DNA of 64,000 bases from Macrobrachium rosenbergii (taxonomy: Eukaryota; Arthropoda; Malacostraca; Decapoda; Palaemonidae), in NCBI RefSeq assembly GCF_040412425.1, contig NC_089766.1, positions 15,033,508 to 15,097,507 on the forward strand, given 5' to 3'. The number at the start of each line of letters is the position of its first letter. Position 1 is the stretch's first letter. The notes under the pieces are model-generated. The model worked only from the letters and a program-made list of their open reading frames with translations. It was not told the origin of the DNA and made no database searches. A program made the translations under genes and the position numbers. Below, piece by piece: positions 1 through 17,700 of this stretch.

Positions 1-321
1 GAGCCCAAACCAGTAGGTTTCTACGTCCGCAAAACCATCTCCGGCAGGATGATGCTGGTCGACACTGGTGCCGTCCAATCAGTGTTCCTGCCATCCAGAG
101 AGGACCGCGAACGCCCACTGGACCCGGCTGCCTTCCTGATGGCCGCCAACGGGTCCCCCATCCTCTCCTATGGCACCAGGGTCCTGTTGATCTCCATCCT
201 TGGCCGGAGGTACAGCTGGAGCTTCATGGTCGCGGACATAAGGACCCCACTCTTGGGTGCGGACTTCCTCACCCACTTCGGTCTAGCAGTCGACGTCGGT
301 CGCAAGCAGCCTGCGTTCTGA
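1..321 (+). pseudogene. Ty3/gypsy retropepsin (aspartic protease) fragment, 5' end outside window
   Basis: Reading frame 1 is open from the first base to a TGA at 319-321. It shows the retropepsin hallmarks: the catalytic motif L-V-D-T-G-A at bases 55-72, followed by S-V-F-L-P, a central A-A-N-G-S, and the second conserved block L-L-G-A-D-F-L near bases 253-273. This is the order seen in gypsy-type Gag-Pol proteases of animal retrotransposons, where the enzyme matures the polyprotein. In an intact element the frame would run on into reverse transcriptase. Here it stops right after the protease and no RT follows, so this is a truncated relic. The subclade (it resembles CsRn1/Kabuki-type proteases) is from memory and uncertain. 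Confidence 0.75.
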
Positions 322-370
322 ATAAACTAGCAGTACATGTCCACCTGGTCATTATTTTGCACCTCTTATA

Positions 371-886
371 AGCAGACGCGTAGTCCAGCTGTATTTATAT
401 GTGTGCTGGGTACTTTTAATCCTATAATCGCCTAGCTCCTCCTGTGTGACCCTCACCCCCTCGTGATCTTGGCCTTTCTCTGCCTCTTTCTTCTTCCAGG
501 TGTCCGTTTTCTGTGCGCTCTCTTGCGTTTTTCCTTCGTTTCCTTGCTACTATGGAGTATACAATTTTTCTAGATGTGCTGTCTTCAAAGCCGTTGCCAT
601 TGCGTTGTTGGCGCATGTTATGAAGGTATTCTCTGCAACCAGTCTGGCAGCTTTGTTGGTGTTCCTGTGAGAGGTGCTAAAGAAGAGAGCAGGAGGACAT
701 GTACTGCTATTTTATTGAGAAAGCAGGCCGCAAGAGAACGCATGGAAAACGGACACCTGGAAGAAGAAGGAGGCAGAGAAAGGCCAAGATCACGAGGGGG
801 TGGGGGTCACACAGGAGGCGCTAGGCGATTATAGGATTAAAAGTACCCAGCACACAGATATAAATACAGCTGGACTTTTCGTCTGC
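371..886. repeat. Fold-back element: two ~165-bp inverted arms around a ~190-bp spacer
   Basis: The segment at about 371-535 reappears as its reverse complement at about 722-886. Both arms carry the same short reading frame (N-G-H-L-E-E-E, then R-P-R-S-R-G), one on each strand. Outer ends pair as GTCCAGCTGTATTTATAT with its complement near 872-889. The arms differ at scattered positions, so the duplication is not recent. No transposase is present. It could be two inverted LTR pieces of the neighbouring gypsy relic or a separate fold-back transposon; the sequence does not decide. Confidence 0.7.
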
Positions 887-929
887 TCATTGTACGGATA
901 CTTGATAATGTGGACTGTTTGTCCAAGAA

Positions 930-2459
<1,530 letters not shown>

Positions 2460-2531
<72 letters not shown>
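2460..2531. repeat. (AG)36 microsatellite
   Basis: Uninterrupted AG dinucleotide repeat of 72 bp. It lies about 200 bp upstream of the putative UAP56 promoter, so it may act as a GAGA-type tract, but that is inference. Confidence 0.97.
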
Positions 2532-2533
<2 letters not shown>

Positions 2534-2706
2534 TACCAAGGTCTACAGAATGCCGCTAGCAACAAAAAGTCGTCTGCTCCACCAGCGAATTACTTTTCCA
2601 AAAGCATAAAAAATTGCTAGGTAATATTACCAAGCAACGTCGCAAATTCTTTCACCCGAAAGTACACATGACATTTCAAACAAAACGGCGTTGTTAGGAC
2701 GGTCGC

Positions 2707-2745
2707 GTATTATATAATTGGGGTAGGGTGTTACGTAACAGTCTG
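2707..2745 (+). promoter_or_regulatory. Putative core promoter of the UAP56 gene (TATA box plus initiator)
   Basis: TATATAA lies at 2711-2717. An initiator-like AACAGTC follows, with its A at about 2740, giving a spacing of about 29 bp, the normal distance for RNA polymerase II promoters. A GA-rich leader follows and then a good splice donor at 2849. No experimental start site is available, and a different upstream start is possible. Confidence 0.4.
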
Positions 2746-2848
2746 CATCAAAGAAGAAGAAGAAGAAGCAGAAGACGGCGTCGTCCTTCCTTCTCCGCCT
2801 TCTTGACGCCGATTCTTCACGAGGCTTGGACGTGCGTAAACGAACCAC
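2740..2848 (+). other. Putative non-coding first exon of the UAP56 gene
   Basis: The segment contains a run of GAA triplets and a GC-richer stretch. It ends at CCAC|GTGAGT (donor at 2849), a strong donor. The coding part of the gene begins one base after a clear acceptor (TTTTTCAG, ending 6434), so the gene must have at least one upstream non-coding exon. This is the best candidate found in the preceding 4 kb. It holds no ATG-initiated frame of note on the + strand. Confidence 0.45.
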
Positions 2849-5800
2849 GTGAGTATATTTGGGTATATTTATCGTTTCGTGATCGTTGACCTTGATATTT
2901 GTCGAAAGAGGAGATATGTAATGCAGTCTGTATATGTATAAGGTGATTAAATAACGTAGGTCGTCGTTATTTAGCGGAATTTGCGTGAATTCGTCAGCCA
3001 ACGCGACCCGATACCGTGGCGTTGTTGAATTGCAACAAAGGCTTTGAATTCAAATGTTCATAGTTTATTCAGTTACAGCTTATGGAAGTACGGCAGCTTA
3101 CGTAAACCATTTATGTATTCATTAAAGCTACGGAATCTATACATGCAATTACCATTGGACAAGTATTTGCAGCTTAGCGTTTAGGCTATTAACCTAAAAA
3201 AGGCGGCCGGTACATCGTACGTATTGGTTGACCGCCCAGCACGTGGCTTGTGGCCTAAAAACCTTCGTAGGTCAACATATCCCAAGAGGGAGATTATTAT
3301 AACTCAATGAACTAAAACTGGACCACGCAAGTTAATCCTTGCTTTCTTGCAACCCTATTGTTCTAGCTTACTGTGCGTGAATTAATTATTTTTTTTTCAC
3401 TAAAATTTCAAGGCCCCTAAGGTAGCTTAAGAACGGTTAGACTACTGGTAGTGTAGCAAAGCTGTGATTACAAGCCTAATAGCCTGTTGGAAATGTGAGT
3501 AGTTTGAGCTTAAAATGGTAGACTATGCAAGTGCCTATTGCTACTAATTTCCCAACTAATTTTATGTCTGAACAACTTAACCTGTACTTTCCTGCGTAGG
3601 CCTATTTTATGGCCATGGGTCAGGCCTTACACAAGTAGACCTGTGGCTAACCAAAAACATACCGAGTAAGATCCCGTAGGGATTCTCATAGTTATCCTAA
3701 AAGGGTAGATGTAAGTAGTAGCTCCGCGACGGTGATTTCCTTCTAACTTGACTTTTTCTACAGGTTTTGGTTGCTAATTATGGATTTTCCTTCAAGTTTT
3801 GTTGCATGAATGGTAATTTACCTGTAATTAACCCCTGAAGTCCATCCAACAAGGGATTTCCATAGGCAATCTTCTCAAGACAGAGCATGGGTATATCTGT
3901 TTGGAATGGTTCATATCCCGTCTGGCAAGTGCAATAACTTGTTAACGTATTGGTAACCCCCCCTGGGCCAGTACTAAACACTGCGAAGGGACATTCCATT
4001 TGGCCGACAACAAACAAATGCACCGCCAGTATCAGAAGCCCAAAAATTGTAGAAAAAACCAGTTTCCAAGGTAAAAACAGGTGCGGAGCTAATACTTAGA
4101 ATTACCCCATAAAAGTATGTCCATAGGTATCAGTGTAGGATGAAACAAGATAGGTTTACCAATTTCTTGTTAGGCTTGTGAACATCATACAGGAAGACCT
4201 CATGTTAAAAGTAAATCTATAGGTATCAGTGTAGGATAAGACAGGATGTTAGTTTGTTTAAAAAGAAAACTAGAAGCCATGGAAATATCCATTCTTTGGT
4301 GTTGTAGGTATAGGTTCAAAATTTTATGGAAAAGACATTGCCCCAACATTGTACAAACCACCACAGCTATCCTATTGTCTGTACTCAGGTTGGTTGGTGT
4401 AAGTTTCCTAAAGCTTATCCCCGCAGCCTATAAATAGGTTGATGGATGTAAGTTTCCGTTCAAACAAATGTGACTTACCAATATTTCGTAAAATATTAAC
4501 AATACAGGTTGTAAAATATTGACAATACAGGTCCAGAATCCCCTATCCGAAACCTTTGGGGGCAATCTGTGTTTTGGCTTTTGGAATTTTTTGAATTTTG
4601 AGACTGAAGGTTGCTCCAAATACACAAGCACATTTAATTTCCAACAACGTATTTCCTAAAATTTAAAAATATACAGCATCAAAAAGAAACATGCTTTTTA
4701 TATATACTCTGTATTATCTGATCTTGCCCCAACACATGATTTCATGACATACAATATTGTGTATAGTGAGAGATGCATTTTCGGTAGATTGCATGAAAAT
4801 ATGCTTAATGTGCAGGTTTCAGTCTCGATACAAGGCTAAGATTTCTATGCATTATACAAGTCTAGGCTTCCTATGCATGTCTCGGTTATGGTAGATTCCA
4901 CTGATAAGGCATATGTAAGTTAGCTCTAGGCTTAGAAGCAAAAGTTCAGTAGGTTAAGTGTGAATCACCATACATCTAACCAGGCTTACCAAACTTGTGG
5001 CGTGTGTAAGAATTGAATACTACTACTTACATTAACCACCACTTGCTACTGCATGCAAAACATGGACATTGTAAAGAACAACAACCCCAGAGTACCTGAG
5101 GGTTGTTTATCTTAACAAGCTAATATTTGGGGTGGCTGATGTGAACAAGCTCATTCTGATACTGGCGGTGCATTTGTTTGTTGTTGGCCAAATGGAATGT
5201 CCCTTCGCTGTGTTCAGTACTGGGGGGTGGCTGATGTTAAGTTCATTCTGAGGATAGCCAATCTTTACATGAGTACTCTGGGGTTGCGGATCTTTACAAC
5301 GTCCCAAAACACTATATTAAACAGCATTAAGTACTGACTTAAACAACCAAATCGAGAAACATTTATTTACCGACAGTAGTTACTAACTAATACGCGTTTA
5401 TTAAGAATTGTGTTACAGCTGTTGACTTTAGAAGTTGATTATTTTCAGTGTAATTCCATGAATGAAAATGAAATATATTTTTATCCTTCACGCAATGAAG
5501 GTGTTACGAAAGTACACCACCAAATTTAAGTGCGTAGCTGTTTAAAGCTGTGGCTGAAGAAACGAATACAGTAGTAAGCAGGCTGCAAATTGTTTTGGAG
5601 GAAAAAACAATGTCTAAATCTGGTAAAATTAAACGTGTACTTCATTTACTTTATTTACCTTACTGCATTTTTTATTGTACCTCTTGAAGTAAATTTCATT
5701 CAGCAACTAATGATGTTGATGATGTTAAAATGTAATTAGCTTATGGTTTTAAGAATGTAAACAGAACCAGAATGCAAATGAGCATAGTCACTTAGTTCAT

Positions 5801-6434
5801 ACTTGTTGCAAAATGATGTTTCCACCTTGCTATTTGCAAGAGCAGAAGACAATTTGACTAACCCAGGTAGGGTGACAGTGGATGGTAGCCTGACCCAGCC
5901 TTCCCTTATTGTGGGAAAGTTGAGTACATACAAAATGTTAATAAGAAAACAAGTAATATGAATGGGTAATATAGGGTAATGGGAGGGAGAGATTGGTTAG
6001 GTTTGCTGGGGGTTTTTAGATTTTCATGTGAAGGGGTGAAATAGCCTACTAGTATGAGTAAAATGGTCACAGATTAACTTTTTATTTTATTTTATTTTTT
6101 TTTTTCATTTTATGGCATTACGTATGTACAGTAGCAGGTGGAATATAAATTTTGAAAAGCAATATACTGTAGTATTATTACATATTGCAAAAAAAGGAGA
6201 ATATTTTGACTTCATCAGCCATTGATTTATCTGTCTTTTACCCATTTTTTGAAGTATTGAGATTTATTACAATTACTAATGAGCCTTGAAATAACCTGAA
6301 AATTAAATGCTGCATGCGTCCCAGGGAGTAAGAATAATAATTTAACGGGAATTCCATGCATAAGTGGTTTTTGGCCAAGTACAGTCATTTTAATTTATTA
6401 GTGGTAAATATGCATTATTTTTAACCTTTTTCAG
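2849..6434 (+). other. Putative 5'UTR intron of the UAP56 gene
   Basis: No convincing exon lies in this 3.6-kb stretch. It ends with a pyrimidine tract and CAG just before the start codon. It holds an inverted repeat pair (3962-4035 with 5155-5227). It also holds a short direct repeat sharing AGGTATCAGTGTAGGAT (near 4126 and 4222) and a segment near 4530-4610 (CAGAATCCCCTATCCGAAACC) that looks like one end of a MITE. Confidence 0.45.
3962..5227. repeat. Inverted repeat pair, ~74-bp arms 1.1 kb apart
   Basis: Bases 3962-4035 are the near-perfect reverse complement of 5155-5227; for example, ACATTCCATTTGGCC pairs with GGCCAAATGGAATGT. The arms bracket otherwise unremarkable intronic DNA. Both probably belong to one dispersed repeat family inserted twice, though a single composite element cannot be excluded. 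Confidence 0.7.
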
Positions 6435-6435
6435 A

Positions 6436-11040
<4,605 letters not shown>

Positions 11041-12760
11041 TTAAAATGGTAAGTAGCCTGATTTCAAAAGTCAAGCAAATTCCTTGGTAAAGTGAACTGT
11101 TGCTCCCTCCCCCCTTTTTTTTTTTTTTTAAGTGTAACATGGAAAGCCATTGGATGGCTGCCTTATTGAATTTTACTCAGTAGTGTACCACACTTTCTTG
11201 GAGGTGGAAATGTACTTCTGTTATCTAGCATTTCTTGTCCAAAAGTTATACATTGAGCCACAAGGTGGAAATTTGCATGGTGTATAGAAGTGGGTAGCTT
11301 TTTTTTTGCCACTATTGAATATGCCTGATACTTGGGTGAGAACTTGTTTCATGTATACAGTAATCCTAAAGGAAAAAAATCTGAAGTGCAAACTTAGAAT
11401 TTATAATCATAGGATTTTAAATGTAAGCCTGTATTTCATTTAAACTGTCATTGGGAGTGTTGTTTCAGTTTTATTCACTATTTTATATCCATCATTATTG
11501 GTATCCATCTTAAATTTTCATATTCTTGTTTTAGACGTGAATTGGGCCACTATATTTTATGGCATAATTTTTCTGCCTGTCTAGGTTTCCTTTAGTAACT
11601 TATATTGACTTTCTGTAGTCTCGGTAGGTCTTTTACACAATTCAACGTACCTTCTCATTCATTGTCTTGACCACCATCTCTGTCTTTGTATTTTTTTTTT
11701 TTTTCTCCAGTCTATATCAAGTTTGTGAAGTGACCATCTTTTTTTTTTTTTTTTTTCTCTCCCAGTATCAAACAAAACTATAGTTTTTTTTTTTTTTCAG
11801 TATCAAGTAAACAAAACTGTATAGTTTTTTTTTTTTTTCAAGTTTGTGTATCAAGTTCTTGAACGAAGCAAAATTTCAAATATCAAGTTCTTGAACGAAA
11901 CAAAATTTTAAGTCAATTTTGACTCATGATTGAGGTGAGATGTAGTTTTTGGGCCAGTTCACCAGTATAAAACTTACTTGTTTTGTATGTAAAAGCAAAC
12001 ATGGTAGCATTTTGTCAGGGTTAACAAATTATAAATATGGTATGTAAGGTAATTGTAATGCATCATCCACTATGTCAAATGATTAAATAGGGAATGGGCT
12101 TGTTCTGATTAAGTAAAGTTAGTCATTACATAAAGTAATACATGTCAAGATCTTGGCATTGCGTGGCAAAATAAAAATTGAGGAATATAAATGTTTTCAG
12201 AATTGTTTTAATTCACAGGTACCTGTAAATGGAGAAGTGTGTGTACTTGTCTCCTTGTCCAGCCTCTATACACATCATTTCTCCTAGCTACCTCACCCTT
12301 AGTGGTTGCTTTAGAAGAACAAATCAACGTCAGCTGCGTAGAATACATTGTTCAAAATTTTTATTTCTTGAAATAACACAATAAGGAATGTAAGATCGGC
12401 GATTTTTTGGTGGATAATTTGTTTATAAGATCTGAAATTGAAAAGGCTTATTTTTTATTTTATCCACATTCATTGAATGTTTTGCATAAAAAAATGTTTA
12501 GTTTGGAGGTACTGTTTTATATTTTAATGACCTAGTAAATGTAAAAGCTTTTCAATTGGATCATTCATTTTTATACTGCACTCTGTACTTTAACTTTAGT
12601 TTATGACACTTTCATTTGGAAAGTAAATTTTTTACAGAATAAAAAATATAAAATATAATTTGATTTTAATACCTTTTGGGTAGTACATGTAGTTATATAA
12701 ATTTTAAGCACCTGAAATAAATATCTTACTCTTGAAGTGAAATGGAGTACAGTAAGTTTC
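11041..12760 (+). other. 3'UTR / downstream region of UAP56
   Basis: No open frame of note. A strong donor (GTAAGT, 11049-11054) sits 8 nt past the stop. Candidate acceptors with pyrimidine tracts end at 11710 (CTCCAG), 11765 (TCCCAG), 11800 (TTTCAG) and 12218 (TTCACAG). The 11690-11850 stretch has several imperfect T-run/TATCAAG repeats. Polyadenylation hexamers occur at 12638 and 12716. Confidence 0.5.
12638..12721 (+). terminator. Candidate polyadenylation signals for UAP56
   Basis: AATAAA lies at 12638-12643 and again at 12716-12721, in a very AT-rich stretch about 1.6 kb after the stop codon. Earlier AATAAA-containing sequence near 12170 is an alternative. The choice cannot be made without transcript data. 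Confidence 0.35.
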
Positions 12761-13000
12761 TAATAATGTTGTGGCAATCATCTTGAATCCCTTGTAACCT
12801 CTCAGAGATGAGGCAGTAGGGTAATATGGATGGTAAATCTGGATTATACCATAAAGACAGGTTTCTATTGTAAGGGGAAAAGCAAATTGTCAAAAATTCC
12901 TAAAAGGATTAAAAAAAGTTATTTGGAAACCTGGTCCTTTTGGGGGAGGAATTGCCTAGAATTATGGCTGCTGATGTGCCACTTTGAATATTAATTTCTG

Positions 13001-13135
13001 GTCATATAGTTGAAAGGGTGGAAATGAGTTAACATCCCCTGTATGACCTAATGTAAGATGCTCTTCAGGTCATATAGTTGAAAGGGTGGAAACAAATTAA
13101 CATTCCCTGTATGACCTAATGTAAGATGCTCTTCA
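13001..13135. repeat. Two-copy tandem duplication, 68-bp unit
   Basis: The segment from GTCATATAGTTGAAAGGGTG to CTAATGTAAGATGCTCTTC occurs at 13001-13068 and again at 13069-13135, with a few substitutions and a small length difference. Confidence 0.9.
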
Positions 13136-13239
13136 TGGATACTGACTATCCAACAAGCGCTTGCACAGATTTTGAATATGGAACAAGTCCAGTTGTTGCA
13201 GCAGTGGGGGCATGGAACCATTTTGCTAACCACCAGCCT

Positions 13240-13545
13240 GCAGCCAAAGCTTTCATGAGAATGGTGGTGTCAGTGCACTGCAAGCACTGGTCAAGTGTCT
13301 TAACAGTGTTCCTTTGACCACTAGCAGCAATCGCTTTCATTCCTTTTACTGTACCTCCGTTTATATTCTCTTTGTTCCACCTTGCTTTCCAACCCCTCTT
13401 AATAATTGATTCATAATACAACTGTGAGGTTTTCCTCCTGTTCCACCTGTAAAACTGTTTTACGGTAAATTTACATTTCAGCGCTCAATAACCTCATCGG
13501 TCACAGCACTTGGCCTAACTTCTATTCTGAGAGTGGTGACAATTG
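13240..13545 (+). repeat. Degenerate dispersed decapod repeat (SINE-like)
   Basis: The order of blocks TTTACTGTACCTCCGTTTAT, ATTCTCTTTGTTCCACCTTG, GGTTTTCCTCCTGTTCCACC, then CAGCGCTCAATAACCTCAT and AGCACTTGGCC matches, from memory, a repeat family very common in shrimp and crab genomes. The identification is by recall, not by database search. It is moderately diverged. Short open frames on either strand here have no gene meaning. Confidence 0.55.
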
Positions 13546-14720
13546 ATAGATCACTCCTTGAATCAGGCAGAATGATAAAGCTTATTGGTCAAGGTTGTCC
13601 CATGGGTGGTCGGAAGCATCCCATGTCACCGCTCAAGGGTCTGGTACTGGTGGACAATATACACTGCGAGTTGTCAGTTTAGCTTGGTGGCTACATGGCA
13701 AAGAGCAAAGGTCTATTACAAAGACCCCAAACACTGAACAACCTTTTTTCTGCCGGTGAAGACACCCCTCCATCCCCACTACTTGATCTTGACAACTATC
13801 ATATTGCGATGGCTTGGGATGTACCTTGACAACAGCTCCACTGCTGGATGAACTTCCCACTTGGGCATGTATTTACTGAGAAACTGTGCCTCCCTGCTTG
13901 GTTATGTACAAAACTACACTGGTTGGCAGTTACACTGCCTCTAGTCAACTCTTGGTTAGGCTTGACCTCCAGGTAGGGATGATCCACCTAGATGACACTG
14001 GTGTAGCTATACCATGCCTCACCTGCTGAATAGAGGGAGGGCAGTGCTACCCACAGGACTACCATCATTGGACTGGCAAACAATCCCTGGGATGTCCTGG
14101 GACCTATGTAACAACTCAGGAGAGGTGCACCTGATTCCTGACATTGCCTACTTCCCTAACAAAGGAAAGATGGCTATGCAAAGACTTAAGTCTTTCTTTA
14201 AGTGGGAAGTCTCCAGTGCCCTCTTCCTGTCCTATGATACAGGTTATTACAAATAAGCTCTTGTATGCTTCTCCTGTGTGTGTGAAGGACATTTCCACTT
14301 CATCTGCATTCATTAACAACGTGGATGTTCCCAACAAGCCTGGAACAAGATGAAGAAGCAGCAAAGGATATTGTGCCTTTACCTTCCGCCTGTTTCCTGA
14401 GGCAAAGCAAAGCTGAGCTTGAAGGTTTTGCTCTCATCAGATGCCCCAAGAGAAAACTGTTAAGGTTTACCTGCGATACCCAGCTAAGACCCCAAGTTTA
14501 GTATACTTTGTTCTCATTGTTCACATCAAGTCAGCAGGCACTGGGGAAGGAGAATCTGGAACTGATCTTTTGATGGAGGAATCCCTAGCCCTGATAATGA
14601 TAAAACGTGGAAAGTTAGGTAACTGTATCAGAAGTTTTGTAGCTATGGAAACATCCAGGAAGTTCTTCCAAGACCTGAAATGGTTTCATCTTTGTGATGA
14701 GTAGGAAATTTTCATCAGTG
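13546..14720. other. Unassigned segment with several broken open frames
   Basis: The base composition is more GC-rich than the flanks. Frames of 60-90 codons occur on both strands, for example + frames at 14014-14256 and 14441-14704. They do not join through splice sites and match no family I recognise. It could be a decayed mobile element or pseudogene. No function is proposed. Confidence 0.3.
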
Positions 14721-17700
14721 AAGCAAAATCAAGCCAGCTCCTTCACAAAATGCTTCATATCCTGGGATGCACGTATATACTCCTTGAAATGGCCGATACT
14801 ATGTTTGGGAGTGAAAAAATGAGTTTATTGCACATTTACTACATATACCATATTTATAGTCTAATGGCTTACTTTTTGTACTTGTAGTAAATAATCCCAT
14901 CACTACTTATAGCTTAAATATATACATCTCGGATGTTGAGGATTCATAATTTATTGTACAAAGGTTATAAAAAGTGTGGCTATGGGAGATACTTTATTCA
15001 CACACACCTTCTATATCAATGCTAATGGCTACTCAAGCTACATCTAATTATCAGTGACAGGAAATCATCCTCACTGCAAAAAACACCAACTGATGGTCCT
15101 GAAGTGTTTAGTGATTTAGAACATAATTTCCAAACTCAAAGTCTCAAACCAGTAATGTAGCCATTTTCACGTGAAAGTTACTGAATGTCTATAAGAAATT
15201 AGAAAATCTTAAAATGACAGCATCTTTCATTATCTATATTTGCACCTAACCTTTAATGTTGGTCATTTGTAAGTCTGAAGTTTAAAAAATATCAAAAGTT
15301 CTACATTTAGGGACAAATGAGTTGTCAATTCTAACTTCAGGTTCAACTCGAAGTACAAAACTGGTATAAAGTATAAAAGATAAATAAGGAGCTACACTTA
15401 TGTATCTGACAGCATGAAAGAATATTTTTGTAATGACTGACATGTTGTACTGGTGATGGCATAATGAGAATGAATTTAAATCTCTCTACAGTATGCAATA
15501 CAACTCCATGCATAGAGCTGGTTAATTTTTAAAATAATAATAGGTTAAAAATATACAGATAAACACAAAAACGTGATCAATTAATTTATAAATAATGTAT
15601 TATAAAATGATCGAAACATTTTACATTTTTGACCACATCCTCCTTTACTTGCAACTCTATCGCAATGAAACCTGAGAGTAATACAGCTTGCATGAAGTAA
15701 TTTTAATACTGTAACGCAATGAAAGTTCTATCAGCTCGCTAAAGTACCTGTTACAGAATCTTTCCCTGAAAGACTGCCATATTCTTCCCTGTCTACACAC
15801 CTCTGCTCCAAGAAAGAACAGGACAACGGCAAAAGTAACACTACTATGCTTTATTGTAGGCTACAATTTCATTGGGAAGTGAAAGTTAATGATGAATTTA
15901 TGTACCTTAAGTTCTATGAAACTGAAATATGGAAAATTAAGTAATTCACTTACCTAAAAAATTTCAGGTAAGAGATCCCCACACTAAATAATATTAATTC
16001 TCATTCACTTTGAAAATTTAGAATACAAATAAAGTGAACTGCCTTATTTATTATAATTTATATCCTTCTCATCCCTTAGGGACCTTTCTCAAGGAAGAAT
16101 TAAAATGTATAATTAGTTTAATGCTGAAAAAAATGCACAACTCTCACGTAGCTACATAGTTTTCTTTTTTATTGCAGTTGTGGCACCTGAGGTACATAAA
16201 CCTTAAGGGAAATCTGATGAATACCTGTATCAAGGTATAAAATAGGATTTTAAATGTCAAAAGTTAAAACTGCGTGAATGATAACCACCACATTGAATTG
16301 AACATAGCATCAGCACCTACAACTGCAATGCCCATCAACCCTGAAAAAGGTGATAAGCAGCACCTTCACAAATATATGAGTTACGCTTAACATCTAAACT
16401 GTACCGATGCTAACAGTTTTCAAGCTATGACTATAACACTTCAAATTACTTACTCCCTATGCAAATGATATTCAGATAAAGTAGCCAAGTTATGTACTGT
16501 TACAACTAATTATAACTGCCTAACTACACTGTACTTCCAATGTTACTCATGTAACTCAAGCTGAGGTATGTTTAGTCTGCACGACTTCAGCTGAACAGAC
16601 AAATGAGTATTAGAAAAAGTCAAATTTTGTAGCACCTTTGATTGTGAAGAAATGAATGTACTGAACAGATTAAAAGTGACAGCCACTATTAAGGTTGAAG
16701 AGAAATCTACAAAAGGACTAAACTGGTAAGCCTTAAGTATGACTGCTGTCTCTGAAAGTTACACATGCAGATGAATGACGACAAAAGAGCATTCAGGCTT
16801 AATCAAGTATATAACTGGGTGGTGGCTCTTCTGGTTTGAGGTAGAGTTGTCATTGATAAATGTTGCTGTTAATGTTTAGTATATCATGTTACAAAAAATG
16901 TAATGTAATATTAAGAACAATTTTTTTCTGTAAGTATGGAATAATTATATTAAGAACCTTTCAACAGCACAATGACTTTCCAAGTCTGTCATATATGTAG
17001 TTTGGTAATACTTTTAACAATGACTAACATGGTATTCTTTGACATCTTTAGCCTTGAACCCATCACCTTAAGAAAGCATCTTGTAACCAAGTGACTGCAT
17101 AAAACAACACTAAAGGATTGACATCATAATTCCATAGGAATTGGTTTTAATTTTTAGTGAAAACCTCTTTAAAAGTGTCTATAAGACACATATGGACAAC
17201 TGGACAATACCCAAGACCCATGTCAGTTGCAGTTCTAACAATTTCTTGCCTCAACAGCATAATTATTGCTAGGTGAATCACACAGCAGAACACACTGCTA
17301 ATGGTTAAAACTGAAACAATGAGAATAGTGAACATTCTTGAATATGCACAAGTAACAGGGATGTGGAGATACTTTTATAAAAATTTCATAGAAACTAGCA
17401 AATTATGTGTAAAATGTAGTAACAGGATATTACTAGGATGCTAAATGTTACATGATGCACCTGTAATTCATATCTGGGAGAGAAGTAACTATATTATTAT
17501 TCTTTAAATATCGAGATGACATCAGTATTGTCTAGTGACAGGTGAGCGATTACAGTGCTGATCTCGTGTTGCAATACATTTCATTGTTGTGTATTTTTAA
17601 AACAACTACAAGAGCTTCTTTAATGTCAATGACTTATTTAAAAAACACTAGTATGGTGCCAGGTGACAAAGACTTATTTTAACTCACGTATAAATCTTTA

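Noticed and set aside
2627..3001. 124-codon minus-strand frame
   Set aside because: It runs antisense through the putative UAP56 promoter and first exon. Its Phe and Arg runs come from the GAA repeat, and there is no domain.
17147..17335. 62-codon minus frame with a hydrophobic, signal-like start
   Set aside because: No conserved motif, no promoter or splice context and AT-biased composition; most likely chance.
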